A stretch of 64,000 nt of DNA from Magnetospirillum sp. 15-1 (GCF_900184795.1 NZ_FXXN01000023.1:293072-357071); one strand, 5' to 3'. Counted from the stretch's first letter, positions 1 through 8,816 are shown. The notes: generated from the letters alone by a model not told the origin. Program-made: numbers and translations.

Positions 1-596
1 CGGACATGCATGACGAAGTCGCCGGGCACCCGCTGGCCCTGGGCGATGACCGGGGCCCGGTACAGTTTGATGTACTGATAGGGCATGCCGTACATGGCTT
101 CCACGTGATGCAGGAAGGTCATGCCGCCTTCGACGTCACTGGCAATGCCCAAGGTCAGGATCTTGGCGTTGGCGCGGTGCAGCCGCCCCCAGGGGGAATC
201 ATAGCCGAAGCCGCTGAAATGGTTGCCGCCGCACAATTCCTCGGCGCGCGGCCCCAGGCCGGTGACCGAGACGATGGGATGCATGGAGCGCACGGCGCCC
301 GGGCGGGTGCGCAGATATTCGCTGAACATGTCGGTGCGCGACGGCGATTCCTCGCGCACGAAGGGGGTGCCGTAACGCCCGTAATCCTCGAAAGAGGTGC
401 AGCAGGTGATGGTGCCGGTGGGGCCGATCACCTCTTGCAGGGCTTCCAGGTAAAAACCGCATTGGCCGTCGCGGGTCAGCGGCGCCTCGACCGGGCCGAT
501 GCGGCGCAGGTCGCTTTGCACGTGGACGACGTCGCCGGGGGCGATGTTCAGCGCGCGCAGGGCTTCGACGATTTCGGATTTGGGCAACAGCCGCAT
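1..596 (-). CDS. AAC(3)-family N-acetyltransferase, partial (C-terminus beyond window)
   Basis: The reading frame starts with ATG at 596 (MRLLPKSEIVEALRAL) and stays open to the left edge, giving about 198 residues. The order of motifs matches the aminoglycoside 3-N-acetyltransferase family: an early GDVVHVQSDL segment, then GPTGTITCCTSF, then RTRPGAVRSMHP and a later LHHVEAMYG. Members in polysaccharide loci are thought to acetylate amino sugars from acetyl-CoA, so resistance is not implied. It is the last visible gene of the operon, 7 bases after the acyl carrier protein. The missing C-terminus prevents a length comparison. The exact substrate is unknown; acylation of an amino sugar made by the upstream genes is inference. 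Confidence 0.8.
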   Translation of the reverse strand, partial: MRLLPKSEIVEALRALNIAPGDVVHVQSDLRRIGPVEAPLTRDGQCGFYLEALQEVIGPTGTITCCTSFEDYGRYGTPFVREESPSRTDMFSEYLRTRPGAVRSMHPIVSVTGLGPRAEELCGGNHFSGFGYDSPWGRLHRANAKILTLGIASDVEGGMTFLHHVEAMYGMPYQYIKLYRAPVIAQGQRVPGDFVMHV

Positions 597-603
597 GATG
601 GCA

Positions 604-843
604 TCAACCCTTCAGGTGGCCGACCAGCTTGCGCACGCGGTAATATCCCTCGCCCACCAGGTCGATGTCCTCGGGGAAAGCCTTGCCGAAGGCCTGTTCC
701 ACTTCCAGCATGAACACCATGCCGTCCAGGGAATCCAGGATGCCTTCCTCGATCATGTCGGTGTCCAGGGTGATCTGCACCGGCTTTTTCACCACCTTTT
801 CCAGGATGGCGGCCAACTGCGCCAGGATGTCGGTGTCGCTCAT
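604..843 (-). CDS. acyl carrier protein
   Basis: Small acidic protein of 79 residues from ATG 843. The motif GILDSLDGMVF contains the DSL serine that normally receives 4'-phosphopantetheine. Helical acidic sequence around it (EVEQAFGKAFPEDID) fits the ACP fold. A second ATG at 849 overlaps the stop of the upstream ketoacyl synthase (ATGA), but the GGAG at about 853-856 is better spaced for 843. Lying between a KASIII and an acetyltransferase inside a sugar operon, it is probably a dedicated carrier rather than the housekeeping AcpP. What acyl chain it carries cannot be read from the sequence. Confidence 0.85.
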   Translation of the reverse strand: MSDTDILAQLAAILEKVVKKPVQITLDTDMIEEGILDSLDGMVFMLEVEQAFGKAFPEDIDLVGEGYYRVRKLVGHLKG

Positions 844-845
844 GG

Positions 846-1841
846 TCATGCTCCAAATCGGATGATGTTGCTGGCCCAGGAAAGGCCGACGCCGAAGCCG
901 CTGACCAGCACGGTGGCCGGCGCGCAACGGCCGTCGCGCAGCAATTCCTCAAGCACCAAGGGAATGGTGGACGAAACCGTGTTGCCGGTTTCGGCCAGGG
1001 TGATGGGCATGCGTTCGGGGGGCAGGCCCATGCGGTCGCGCAGGGTTTCCAGCAGGTAGCGGCTGGCCTGGTGGAATACGAAGAAATCGACCTCGTCGCG
1101 GCTCAGGCCGTTGCGGCCCAGGCAGGAATCGACGGTGCCGGCGACCCGGGTCATCATGAAGTTGAAGATGGCGCGGCCGTTCATGTGCAGGAATCGGTCG
1201 GCTTCGGCCGGGTCGGCGGCCGGGGTGCCGTCCAGGTGGGCCAGCGGCTGGGCCGAGCCTCCGGCACGCACGATCAGGTTGCCGGCGCCGCCGCCATCGG
1301 TGCCGAAATCGCCCCGTCCGATCACGCCGCGTCCGTCGGCGCGCAGCCAGGTGGCGCTGGCGGCGTCGCCGAACAGGCCGGCCACGTCGCGGTTCGCCCG
1401 GCTCATGCATTTGGAATAAGGATCGCAGGTGACGATCAACGCCTCGTCGATGCCTTCGGCCAACATGAAGCCCTTGGCCACCGACAGGGCATAGACAAAG
1501 CCCGAACAGCCCAGCGACACGTCGAAACAGGCCGTGGTGGGGGCCAGTCCCAAGCGATGTTGCAGCAGGGCTGAATTGTGCGGCAACTGGTGGTCGGGAT
1601 TCTGCGTCACCACGATCAGCAGGCCGACGCGGGCGGGGTCGAAATCGGGATTGGCGGCGGCCAGGTTGCGCACGGCCCGTTCCGACAGGTCGGTGCCGGT
1701 TTCGCTGGCGGCCAGGAAACGGCGGTGGTGGACGCCGATCTTGTCGGCCAGCATGGATTGCGGCAGCCCGCACCAGGATTCGATGGTGGGGTTGTCGACG
1801 ACCCAATCGGGCAGGGTGCTGGCGACGGCCTTGATGTTCAT
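846..1841 (-). CDS. 3-oxoacyl-ACP synthase III (FabH-like)
   Basis: A 331-residue protein of usual KASIII length. The nucleophile is in DVSLGCSGFVYAL; the catalytic His is in FFVFHQASRYLL and the Asn in ETGNTVSSTIP, so the Cys-His-Asn triad is complete. KASIII enzymes condense an acyl-CoA with malonyl-ACP or transfer acyl groups. The gene overlaps the downstream ACP and follows a methyltransferase by 10 bases, so it belongs to the nonulosonate/amidotransferase operon. A specialised acyl-modifying role is more likely than housekeeping FabH, because no other fab gene is nearby; this is inference. Confidence 0.85.
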   Translation of the reverse strand: MNIKAVASTLPDWVVDNPTIESWCGLPQSMLADKIGVHHRRFLAASETGTDLSERAVRNLAAANPDFDPARVGLLIVVTQNPDHQLPHNSALLQHRLGLAPTTACFDVSLGCSGFVYALSVAKGFMLAEGIDEALIVTCDPYSKCMSRANRDVAGLFGDAASATWLRADGRGVIGRGDFGTDGGGAGNLIVRAGGSAQPLAHLDGTPAADPAEADRFLHMNGRAIFNFMMTRVAGTVDSCLGRNGLSRDEVDFFVFHQASRYLLETLRDRMGLPPERMPITLAETGNTVSSTIPLVLEELLRDGRCAPATVLVSGFGVGLSWASNIIRFGA

Positions 1842-1851
1842 CGGGTTCCCC

Positions 1852-2676
1852 TTACGGTGTGCCGGCGAAGAAGCCGCGCAGCGTGAACTTGCCGCTGGGT
1901 TCGCGCAAACGCTCTAGGTCCATGACCGCCAGCCCGGCCCGCTCGGCGGTCATGGCCAGCGAGGCGTGGGAAAAGACGTGGTGGTGTTCGATGAAATATT
2001 CCTCGCGCCCCGGCCCGTCAATGGCGGCGACGACGTCGGGCACCTCCACATAGACGAAGCCGCCCGCCGCCAGCAGCGCCCCGGCCTTGGCCAGCATGGG
2101 GACCGGGGCCTCCACATGCTCGATGACCTTGTTCAGGGTGATGACGTCGAACGGACCCAGGGTGGCGGCGTCGACGGCGAAGAAATCGGCGGTCACCGCC
2201 CGCACGCCCACCACCTCGGTCAGATGGCGCCCGGCCTGGGGATCGGGGTCGAGGGCGGTGACGTTCCAGCCCGCCTGCTTCATGCCGTGGGGAAACACCC
2301 CGAGCCCGGCGCCGATATCCAGCAGCCGGGGCACGATTCCGGGGGCAAAATGACCGACGGCGAAGTCCACGACCCGGCGCACGCGCCCGGCATTGTCCGA
2401 GCGTTCCGGCGGCAGGGCGATGATGCGCTCGAAGGTGGCCCGCATCTTCGGGCCGTAGGTCTGCTCCACATAGGCGCCGCCGTAAAGGCCGGACAGGTCC
2501 AACTCGTGGTCGGAGAATTCGTGCCGGCAGATGCCGCAGCGCCAGTAGGTGCGGCGGTAGTCCTGGCCCTTGAGGTCGAAGGCGGTCTCGCCCGCCGGGG
2601 CGGCGTCGTAGGTGAAGCTGGTGGCGCCGGTCCGGCGCTCGCACGGGCAATGCAGGGTGGGGCGGGTCCTGGTCAT
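1852..2676 (-). CDS. class I SAM-dependent methyltransferase
   Basis: 274 residues from ATG 2676, which overlaps the stop of the preceding small gene as ATGA. The N-terminus has two Cys pairs (CPCERR near residue 11 and CGICRHEF near residue 48) that resemble a zinc-binding knuckle. The SAM-binding motif I is RLLDIGAGLGVFP near residue 120, followed by an acidic VTALDPDP loop. This layout is typical of Methyltransf_23-type enzymes that methylate sugars or small metabolites. The substrate is not identifiable; position suggests a sugar or a carrier-bound intermediate of the operon. Confidence 0.8.
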   Translation of the reverse strand: MTRTRPTLHCPCERRTGATSFTYDAAPAGETAFDLKGQDYRRTYWRCGICRHEFSDHELDLSGLYGGAYVEQTYGPKMRATFERIIALPPERSDNAGRVRRVVDFAVGHFAPGIVPRLLDIGAGLGVFPHGMKQAGWNVTALDPDPQAGRHLTEVVGVRAVTADFFAVDAATLGPFDVITLNKVIEHVEAPVPMLAKAGALLAAGGFVYVEVPDVVAAIDGPGREEYFIEHHHVFSHASLAMTAERAGLAVMDLERLREPSGKFTLRGFFAGTP

Positions 2677-3053
2677 GGAGCCAGCTTCGCCCGGACCGCG
2701 CCGCAGGCGGCGGTATTGTCCAGCCACGCCACCACCGCCAGATTCTCCTGCCGGCAATAGGCGTCGAACAGCTCCTCCTTGCCCGCTTCCACCAGCAGCA
2801 GGAAATAGCGGCCGGTGCCGCGGTTGACGATGAGCACGGCGCGCAGGCCGAACTGTTCGAGGCGGCCGTTGAGCGAGGGCGTGGCGTAAAAGCCCCAATC
2901 CTTGCGGGCCACGTCGTATTCGCCGCCGGATTCGGTGACCAGGGTCACCTGCTCGTCGGGCGCCAGGGCCAGGGTGCCGCAATCCTTCATGTCGAATATG
3001 ACGGAATTGCCGACCGGGAAGGTGCGGGGCGGGTCTTTCGGGCTGAACTTCAT
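2673..3053 (-). CDS. conserved-looking hypothetical protein, 126 aa
   Basis: The frame from ATG 3053 overlaps the upstream amidotransferase stop (ATGA) and its own stop overlaps the next gene's ATG, so it is translationally coupled on both sides. The protein starts MKFSPKDPPRTFPVGNSVIF and has no signal peptide or membrane segment. The C-terminal half is mixed hydrophobic and polar (RYFLLLVEAGKEELF) and suggests a compact soluble fold. I do not recognise the family. Its fixed place between the amidotransferase and a methyltransferase suggests an accessory role in the same sugar pathway, but nothing more can be supported. Confidence 0.7.
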   Translation of the reverse strand: MKFSPKDPPRTFPVGNSVIFDMKDCGTLALAPDEQVTLVTESGGEYDVARKDWGFYATPSLNGRLEQFGLRAVLIVNRGTGRYFLLLVEAGKEELFDAYCRQENLAVVAWLDNTAACGAVRAKLAP

Positions 3054-4171
3054 GACCAGTGCCAATCCTTGATCAGGAAATCGGGAATGTGCCACAGGCC
3101 GTCGGGGCGGCGGCTCCACACCTTGGTGTTGCGGAAGGTCTCGGCGGCGCCGTAGAAGCGCTCCGAAGGGATGCCGGCGAAGGCGCAGAAGCTGGCGATA
3201 TCGTCCCTGGGGGTCTGGTCGCCGGTGCGGCCGATGATCTCCACCGCCTGTTCGCGGGTCATGCGGCCGTTGCGGATTTCCAGGGACAGATTGTCGAACA
3301 GACGGGTAAAGCCGAACTTGTACCACTTCATCCAGTGATGGATGGAGATGAAGTCGTCGTCGATATCGGCGAAGTCGTAATAGCCCGTGCGCGCCCGGCC
3401 GGTATCGGCCTCGAAGCCGTGCAAGGCGGCGACGCGGCGGGTCTCCTCCGGGTCCCAGGGCAGGTAATAGCCCAGGAAGATGGCGCGCACGCCGCTGGCG
3501 CTCAGTTCGGCCTCGGTGGGGCCGAAATAGGCGGCAAGGTCCTTGGCCGACAGCTCGTCGTCCACCCAGTCGGCGGCGGTGGTGCCGTGGGTGACGCCAT
3601 AGGTGCGCAGCCATTCGGCGTCCAGGCGGAACCCGGTATGGGCGTCGTTGGCGCTGCCGTACTCAAAGGCGGAATTCTCGCCCCACACCACCAGGGGAAT
3701 GCGGAAGCGGGCGGCGATGGTCAGGGGAATATTGAACAGGGCCATGTGCATGGGCACGGCGGTGGAGCCGAAGCGCTCGAAGGCCTTGACCATGAAGCGG
3801 GCCTCGACCTTGGGGTCGATGCGGTAGTCGATGTGGTCGACGCCCAGCGAGATCAGGTTGTCCAGATTGCGCTGGCCGATGGCGGTGCGGGCCGGGGTCT
3901 TCCAGGTCACCGCCAGGGGGCGCAGGCCCAGCTCCAGGCAGCGGATGGTCTGCCAGGTGCTGTCCTTGCCGCCCGACACCGGGATCAGGCAGTCATAGCC
4001 GCCGCTGGCCGCCTTGGCCCAGGCCGCCACGTCGCGCAGCTGGCCGGCGCGCTGGTCCCAGTCGATATGGCGCTTGGTGCCGTGGCTGTGGCAGGCGTTG
4101 CAGATGCCGTCTGGCCCGATCACCAGATTGGGGCGGCTGTCGGGCAGTACGCAGGAGCGGCACCACCTCAT
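3050..4171 (-). CDS. N-acetyl sugar amidotransferase (PseA/WbpG-like)
   Basis: 373 residues. The N-terminus has paired cysteines (RWCRSCVLPDSR and GICNACHSH), the usual zinc-ribbon start of this family, followed by the PP-loop ATP-binding motif PVSGGKDSTWQ near residue 75. PseA and WbpG use ATP and ammonia to turn an N-acetyl group of a sugar into an acetamidino group. The gene overlaps the preceding AsnB-like gene by the ATGA junction. No HisH or HisF-type ammonia partner is seen nearby, so the AsnB-like neighbour may provide ammonia (inference). Confidence 0.85.
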   Translation of the reverse strand: MRWCRSCVLPDSRPNLVIGPDGICNACHSHGTKRHIDWDQRAGQLRDVAAWAKAASGGYDCLIPVSGGKDSTWQTIRCLELGLRPLAVTWKTPARTAIGQRNLDNLISLGVDHIDYRIDPKVEARFMVKAFERFGSTAVPMHMALFNIPLTIAARFRIPLVVWGENSAFEYGSANDAHTGFRLDAEWLRTYGVTHGTTAADWVDDELSAKDLAAYFGPTEAELSASGVRAIFLGYYLPWDPEETRRVAALHGFEADTGRARTGYYDFADIDDDFISIHHWMKWYKFGFTRLFDNLSLEIRNGRMTREQAVEIIGRTGDQTPRDDIASFCAFAGIPSERFYGAAETFRNTKVWSRRPDGLWHIPDFLIKDWHWS

Positions 4172-6006
4172 GTCTGGAACTCCTCAAGGAACAGCTTGGC
4201 GTTGATGAAGTTGAACAGGAACTTGGACTGGCTGTTGGCCAGGCTGGCCTTGTCCAGCATCTCGGCGATGCGGTCCTTGCGCAAGACCTCGAACACCGGG
4301 CTGTCGGCCAGCAATTCGGCGCGGATGGCGGGGTCGGCCACGTCCAGGTAATCCAGGATGGGGGCGTTGAAGCCCACCTTGCGCGGATTGTCCAAGATGG
4401 CGTCGGGAGCAAGGCCGCGCACGCAGTCGCGCAGCACCGCCTTGGCCCGTCCGCCCCGGATCAGGTGGCGGGTGGGGATGGACTGGCACCAGTCGAACAG
4501 GGCGGTATCGAGGAACGGCGAGCGGTTCTCGATGGAGAAGTACATGGCGTTGAGGTCGTCCTCGTGCAGGATCACCGGCACGCTTTCCGCCCGCAGCTCG
4601 TTGGCCATGCGGTTGCGCAGCAGAGGCTCGGCCACGCACATCTCGGCGAAGGGCTCGGCGAAGGGCGTGGTCAGGAACCGGGCGAAGGCGGCGGCGTCCA
4701 GATAGATATGGTCGCGGCATTGCGGCCGGTCGATCAGATAGGACGGGTCCTGCAGGAAGGGATTGCGCACGATGGGCGCAACGACCTCGCGCCATTCGGC
4801 CAGGGCCTGGGCGTGGCGCACCGGGTCTTCCAGGGCCATGGCCGCCAGATAGGCGTTGTGGTGGTCGAAATAGCCGCTGAACATCTCGTCGGCGGCGGTG
4901 CCGCTGACCGAGACCTTGTAGCCGGCCTTGGCCACCTCGGCCATCAGCCGCCACTGGGCGTAATAGGTGATGGTGTAGACCGGGGCGTCGTGATAGCGCA
5001 CCAGCTCGCGCAGATTGGGCAGGAAGTCGCGGGTATCCACCGCCACCGGCGTGTGGCGCAGGCCCAGCTCGCGCACCGCCGTTTCCACCATGTCCCGTTC
5101 CTCGTAGCGGGAATCGGTGTTCATGATGGTGAAGCCGTGGACGTCGTAGCCCAGCTCGCGCTTGGCGATGCCGATCAGGGCGTTGGAATCGATGCCGCCC
5201 GACAGGCAGAAGGCGATGGGCACGTCGGCGCGCAGGCGCAGCTCCACCGAGCGGATCAGCCGCTGGCGGGCGCCGGCCACCGCTTCCTCGTAGCTCATCT
5301 CCTGGGCGGTCGGGCCGAAGGCCGGCGACCAGAACGGATAGGAATCCCAGCGCCCCCGGGGGCTGATCACGCCCACATGGCCGGCGGGCAGCTCCTCCAG
5401 CCCTTCGAAGAAGGTGTCGCCGGTCTTGTAGAGGGCCTTGTAGCCGTTCACCAGATAACGGCGGAGATGGCGCAGGTTGATGGGCGGCTGGCGTCCGGCC
5501 AGGGCGAAGATGAACTTGGCCTCCGAGCCGAAATAGACGCCGCCATCGGCCTCGCGCAGCAGGTACAGCGGCTTTTCGCCGAAGCGATCGCGGGCCAGCA
5601 GCAGGCTGCCGTCGCCGGCGGCCCAGGCCAGGGCGAACATGCCCTCGCAGGCGCCCAGGGCCTCGGCGCCCCGGCCGTCCAGCAGGCGGGCCAGCACTTC
5701 GGTGTCGCTGGTGCTGGCCAGGGGCGGCCCCTGGCGCTCCAGCTCGGCCCGCAGCTCCAGGTAATTGTAGATCTCGCCGTTATAGGACAGCACGCCGCCG
5801 CCCTGGACGAAGGGCTGGTTGGCGCGCGGGTCCAGGTCCAGGATGGCCAGACGCGAATGCAGCAGATGCACGTGGCGGCCCTGGGCCGACTGGCCATGGG
5901 TCGCCGCCCGGGCGTCGGGGCCGCGCCGGCCCATCAGCTCCAGGCAGGCCCTGATCCGCTCGTCGGGCAGCGGCCGGGGGCCGCTATATCCTGCGATTCC
6001 ACACAT
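4168..6006 (-). CDS. asnB: asparagine synthase (glutamine-hydrolysing)-like amidotransferase
   Basis: 612 residues with the class II glutaminase nucleophile Cys2 (MCGIAGYSG), the glutamine-site segment SYNGEIYNY and an ATP pyrophosphatase loop FCLSGGIDSNALIG in the synthetase half. It is full length for AsnB/WbpS-type enzymes. These make an amide using glutamine; in polysaccharide loci they often amidate uronic acids or feed an ammonia-dependent partner. It overlaps the PseA/WbpG-like amidotransferase and lies 10 bases after the NeuB-like gene. A second AsnB-type gene lies at 23.8 kb, so this copy is likely specialised. Confidence 0.88.
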   Translation of the reverse strand: MCGIAGYSGPRPLPDERIRACLELMGRRGPDARAATHGQSAQGRHVHLLHSRLAILDLDPRANQPFVQGGGVLSYNGEIYNYLELRAELERQGPPLASTSDTEVLARLLDGRGAEALGACEGMFALAWAAGDGSLLLARDRFGEKPLYLLREADGGVYFGSEAKFIFALAGRQPPINLRHLRRYLVNGYKALYKTGDTFFEGLEELPAGHVGVISPRGRWDSYPFWSPAFGPTAQEMSYEEAVAGARQRLIRSVELRLRADVPIAFCLSGGIDSNALIGIAKRELGYDVHGFTIMNTDSRYEERDMVETAVRELGLRHTPVAVDTRDFLPNLRELVRYHDAPVYTITYYAQWRLMAEVAKAGYKVSVSGTAADEMFSGYFDHHNAYLAAMALEDPVRHAQALAEWREVVAPIVRNPFLQDPSYLIDRPQCRDHIYLDAAAFARFLTTPFAEPFAEMCVAEPLLRNRMANELRAESVPVILHEDDLNAMYFSIENRSPFLDTALFDWCQSIPTRHLIRGGRAKAVLRDCVRGLAPDAILDNPRKVGFNAPILDYLDVADPAIRAELLADSPVFEVLRKDRIAEMLDKASLANSQSKFLFNFINAKLFLEEFQT

Positions 6007-6016
6007 GAGTGCGCCT

Positions 6017-7030
6017 TTACTGTTCGAACATGTCCAGGGCGAGGCGGTCGCCCGCCGCCACCGGGCGCGTCAGGCGCCGCCCCAAAATCCGCCATTCCGC
6101 GCCGGGAGCCATGCCGCCGGCCGGACGCAGCCAGGCCAGATCGCCCAGGCCGAGCACCGTGCCCGCCGGCAGGTCGGCGGCGGCGCAGAGGGAGCGGCGG
6201 GCGGCCTGGGCGGTGGCTTCCTCGCCCGGCATCACCCGCTTGACCCCGTCGCCCAGCAGGGCATTGGCCTCGGCCACCCGCTCGACCAGGGCCTTCAGCT
6301 CGTGGGGCTCCGCCGACAATTGATGGTCGCGGAACTCGGACTGGGTCTTGGACAGGGTGAAATGCTTCTCGATCACCCGGGCGCCCAGGGCCACGGACAG
6401 CACCGCCGCCTCGATCCCCAGGGTGTGGTCGGAATAGCCCACCACGTGACCCAGCCCGGCCAGGGTGCGGATGGCGCGCAGATTGGCCTGGTCGGCCGGG
6501 GTGGGATAGGACGACACGCAATGGAGCAGGACCAGGCCGGGATCGGCGATGCCGGCCTTGGCCCAGGCCCGGCACAGGGTGCCGGCGGAAAAGGCGGCGC
6601 CGTCCAGATCGGTCATGCCGGTGGACAGGATCACCGGCAGGCCGGTGGCGGCGATGCGGTCCAGCAGGACGACGTGGTCGTTGTCGCCCGACGCCACCTT
6701 CATGGCCGGGACCAAAGGCGCCAGCAGATCGACCGCGTCCAGGCTGAAGGGGCTGGACATGAACATGATGGCGTTGTCGCGCGCCACCTGGGCCAGCCGG
6801 ACGTGATTTTCCGCCGACAGCTGATAGCGGCCCAGCTGGGCCAGCCGCGCCGGCTGGTCGGGGGCGACCAGATGGGCGGGGATGATGCTCTGGAACTTGA
6901 CCGCATGGGCGCCGGCCTGGGCGGCCTGGGCGATCATCTCCTCGGCCAGGGCCATGTCGCCCTCGTGGTTGTTGCCGATCTCGGCAACGATCAGCACGTC
7001 CCGATCCAGATCAATGGGTCCGATTTTCAC
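6017..7030 (-). CDS. neuB: N-acetylneuraminate synthase-family protein (NeuB/LegI/PseI)
   Basis: 337 residues from GTG 7030, chosen because it overlaps the upstream stop (GTGA) and has a GGAG eight bases before it; longer upstream frames are non-coding in character. NeuB-family motifs include VLIVAEIGNNHEGD, VKFQSI, MFMSSPFS, KVASGD, ILSTGM, GYSDHTLG and VIEKHFTLSK. A C-terminal SAF (antifreeze-like) domain begins near RRSLCAAADLPAGTVLG. These enzymes condense phosphoenolpyruvate with a hexosamine to give a nonulosonic acid. Sialic, legionaminic and pseudaminic types cannot be told apart safely; the GNAT and epimerase neighbours favour a diamino-type acid. Confidence 0.9.
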   Translation of the reverse strand: MKIGPIDLDRDVLIVAEIGNNHEGDMALAEEMIAQAAQAGAHAVKFQSIIPAHLVAPDQPARLAQLGRYQLSAENHVRLAQVARDNAIMFMSSPFSLDAVDLLAPLVPAMKVASGDNDHVVLLDRIAATGLPVILSTGMTDLDGAAFSAGTLCRAWAKAGIADPGLVLLHCVSSYPTPADQANLRAIRTLAGLGHVVGYSDHTLGIEAAVLSVALGARVIEKHFTLSKTQSEFRDHQLSAEPHELKALVERVAEANALLGDGVKRVMPGEEATAQAARRSLCAAADLPAGTVLGLGDLAWLRPAGGMAPGAEWRILGRRLTRPVAAGDRLALDMFEQ

Positions 7031-7776
7031 GATGCGGTCTCCGCAGGACAGGAATAGCCGGGCGCCGAGCCATGATGGTGCAGGACCTGGGCGGCGCCGT
7101 GGAATTTGAGGCCCAGACCCTCGTACAGGCGGGCTGAGGGAATGTTGGCGGCCTGGGTGCCGACCAGCAGGCCGGTGGGGCGGCGGGCATCGCCGGTGCC
7201 GTTGGCCTGGGCGAAGCCGATCATGGCGCGGGCCAGACCCCGGCGCGTCGCTCGGGGATGGGTGGCGATCAGGTCGATGACCAGCCGTCCCTGCTGGTCC
7301 CACAGCAATTGCAGGAAGCCGGCCACGGCGCCGTCCACCTCGGCCACCACCATGCCGTCGCCGCGTTTGCCGCCGAAGTAATTGCCGGCCCATTCCGCCT
7401 TGACGCGGTGGGCCAGGGCGTCGGGCAGGACCGGGTCCAGGTGGAAGCGGGTATAGAGGAAGGACTGACCGGCGACGGCGCGCACCGCCGCTTCATCCCC
7501 GGGGCGGGCGAAGCGGACGCGCGGGTCGGCGGCGGGGGCGTCCAGGCGGCCGGCGTCGAAGGTCAGGGCGGTGTCGACCACGCGAAAGCCCAGGTCCTGC
7601 AGGGCGAAGGCCCGGGCCATGTCCGTGCAGGCCACCTTGGCGGTGATGAAGACGGCGCCGGTCAGGCAGGCTGGATCGCAGATGGGCGCCGCCAGACGGA
7701 AGGCCGGCCGCCCCAACAATCCCCCCAGCCACGGATCGGCGACCAGCGGGCCGCCGCCTGCGCCGGCTTGACTCAC
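7027..7776 (-). CDS. GNAT-family N-acetyltransferase
   Basis: 249 residues from GTG 7776, whose GTGA overlaps the stop of the epimerase. The GNAT core is in the second half: a beta-strand GFLQLLWDQQGRLVIDLIATH followed by the acetyl-CoA-binding loop PRATRRGLARAMI and a C-terminal RLYEGLGLKFHG. The N-terminal ~100 residues are less conserved, as in WecD-type TDP-fucosamine acetyltransferases. It probably acetylates an amino sugar nucleotide before or after the NeuB step (inference). It overlaps the NeuB-like gene, supporting co-expression. Confidence 0.82.
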   Translation of the reverse strand: MSQAGAGGGPLVADPWLGGLLGRPAFRLAAPICDPACLTGAVFITAKVACTDMARAFALQDLGFRVVDTALTFDAGRLDAPAADPRVRFARPGDEAAVRAVAGQSFLYTRFHLDPVLPDALAHRVKAEWAGNYFGGKRGDGMVVAEVDGAVAGFLQLLWDQQGRLVIDLIATHPRATRRGLARAMIGFAQANGTGDARRPTGLLVGTQAANIPSARLYEGLGLKFHGAAQVLHHHGSAPGYSCPAETAS

Positions 7777-8816
7777 GGGGCGGTACCGGGCTTGGCGAAC
7801 GCCTCGGGCATGCGGGCGGCCAAGTCCTTGTACCAGTTGATGTAGTTGACGTAGCCCTTTTCCAGGGGGAAGGCGGGCTCGTAGCCCAGCAGCTCGCGCG
7901 CCTTGTCGATGCACAGGGTGCCGCGTTCAGGCATCAGGCTGTCGCGGGGATTGTGGCTGACCTGCACCGCCGGGAAATGGGCCTTCAGGATATCGGCCAT
8001 CTGGTTCAGCGAGCGGGCCGAGCCGTAGGTGATGTTGAAGATTTGGTTATGGGACTTTTCCGTGGCGATGGCGCGGCAGATGCCCTGGATCAGATCTTCG
8101 ATATAGGTGAAGTCCAGCTGGTCCGTGCCGTCGCCGTTGACGGTGACGTTCTGGCCCCGCACGGCGTTTTCGATGAAGGCCTGACCCACCCGGCGGCTGA
8201 CGCAGCGCTCGCCGTACAGGGCGCTGGGGCGGATGATGGTGTAGGGCATGCCGAACACCTGATTATAGGCGATCACCAGCTTCTCGCCTGCGTATTTCAG
8301 GGCGCCGTAGATGCCCATGGGGTCGCAGACCCGGTCCTCGACCACGGCCTCGCCGTCGAAATTGCCGTAGACCATGGACGACGAGAAATAGATGAAATGC
8401 GGCAGGAACCCGCGCGAACTGTCCAGGGCGTTTTCCAGCGTCCGCATGGAATGGTCGAAGGTGCTGTAGGGGTCCTTGTTGGAGCGGTTGGCATGGGCTA
8501 CCGCCGCCAGCTGGACGACCACGTCCGGGTGGATGGCCTGCAGCCGCGGCGACAGCAGGGAATAGTCACGGGCGTCCAGGATGTGCAGGGGAATGCCCAG
8601 ATGGCGCAGCAGGTCCAGGCGCTCGTTGATGAAGCTCATGTACAGGCGGGAATTGGGGTGCACGCCGTCGGAGAACGCCCCCATATTGTTGACCTGCAGG
8701 CCGTCGATGATGTGCGGCTCGGCACCCAGGGCATGCAGCTTGAGAGCCATGTTGTGACCGATGAAGCCCGCGCCACCGATCAGCGCGACTTTCTTGCCAG
8801 TAAGATCAACATTCAC
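7773..8816 (-). CDS. NAD-dependent sugar epimerase/dehydratase (SDR)
   Basis: 347 residues, start GTG 8816 preceded by AAAGGAAA at a good distance. Rossmann motif ALIGGAGFIGHNMALKL near residue 11; catalytic Tyr/Lys in YGALKYAGEK near residue 170, with the serine in FIYFSSSMVYG. This is an extended short-chain dehydrogenase acting on a nucleotide sugar, as epimerase or dehydratase. It is the first gene of the operon that runs leftward to the AAC(3) gene, behind the strong promoter at 8947-8975. The exact sugar is unknown; GalE-, WbpP- and CapD-like activities cannot be separated here. Confidence 0.85.
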   Translation of the reverse strand: MNVDLTGKKVALIGGAGFIGHNMALKLHALGAEPHIIDGLQVNNMGAFSDGVHPNSRLYMSFINERLDLLRHLGIPLHILDARDYSLLSPRLQAIHPDVVVQLAAVAHANRSNKDPYSTFDHSMRTLENALDSSRGFLPHFIYFSSSMVYGNFDGEAVVEDRVCDPMGIYGALKYAGEKLVIAYNQVFGMPYTIIRPSALYGERCVSRRVGQAFIENAVRGQNVTVNGDGTDQLDFTYIEDLIQGICRAIATEKSHNQIFNITYGSARSLNQMADILKAHFPAVQVSHNPRDSLMPERGTLCIDKARELLGYEPAFPLEKGYVNYINWYKDLAARMPEAFAKPGTAP

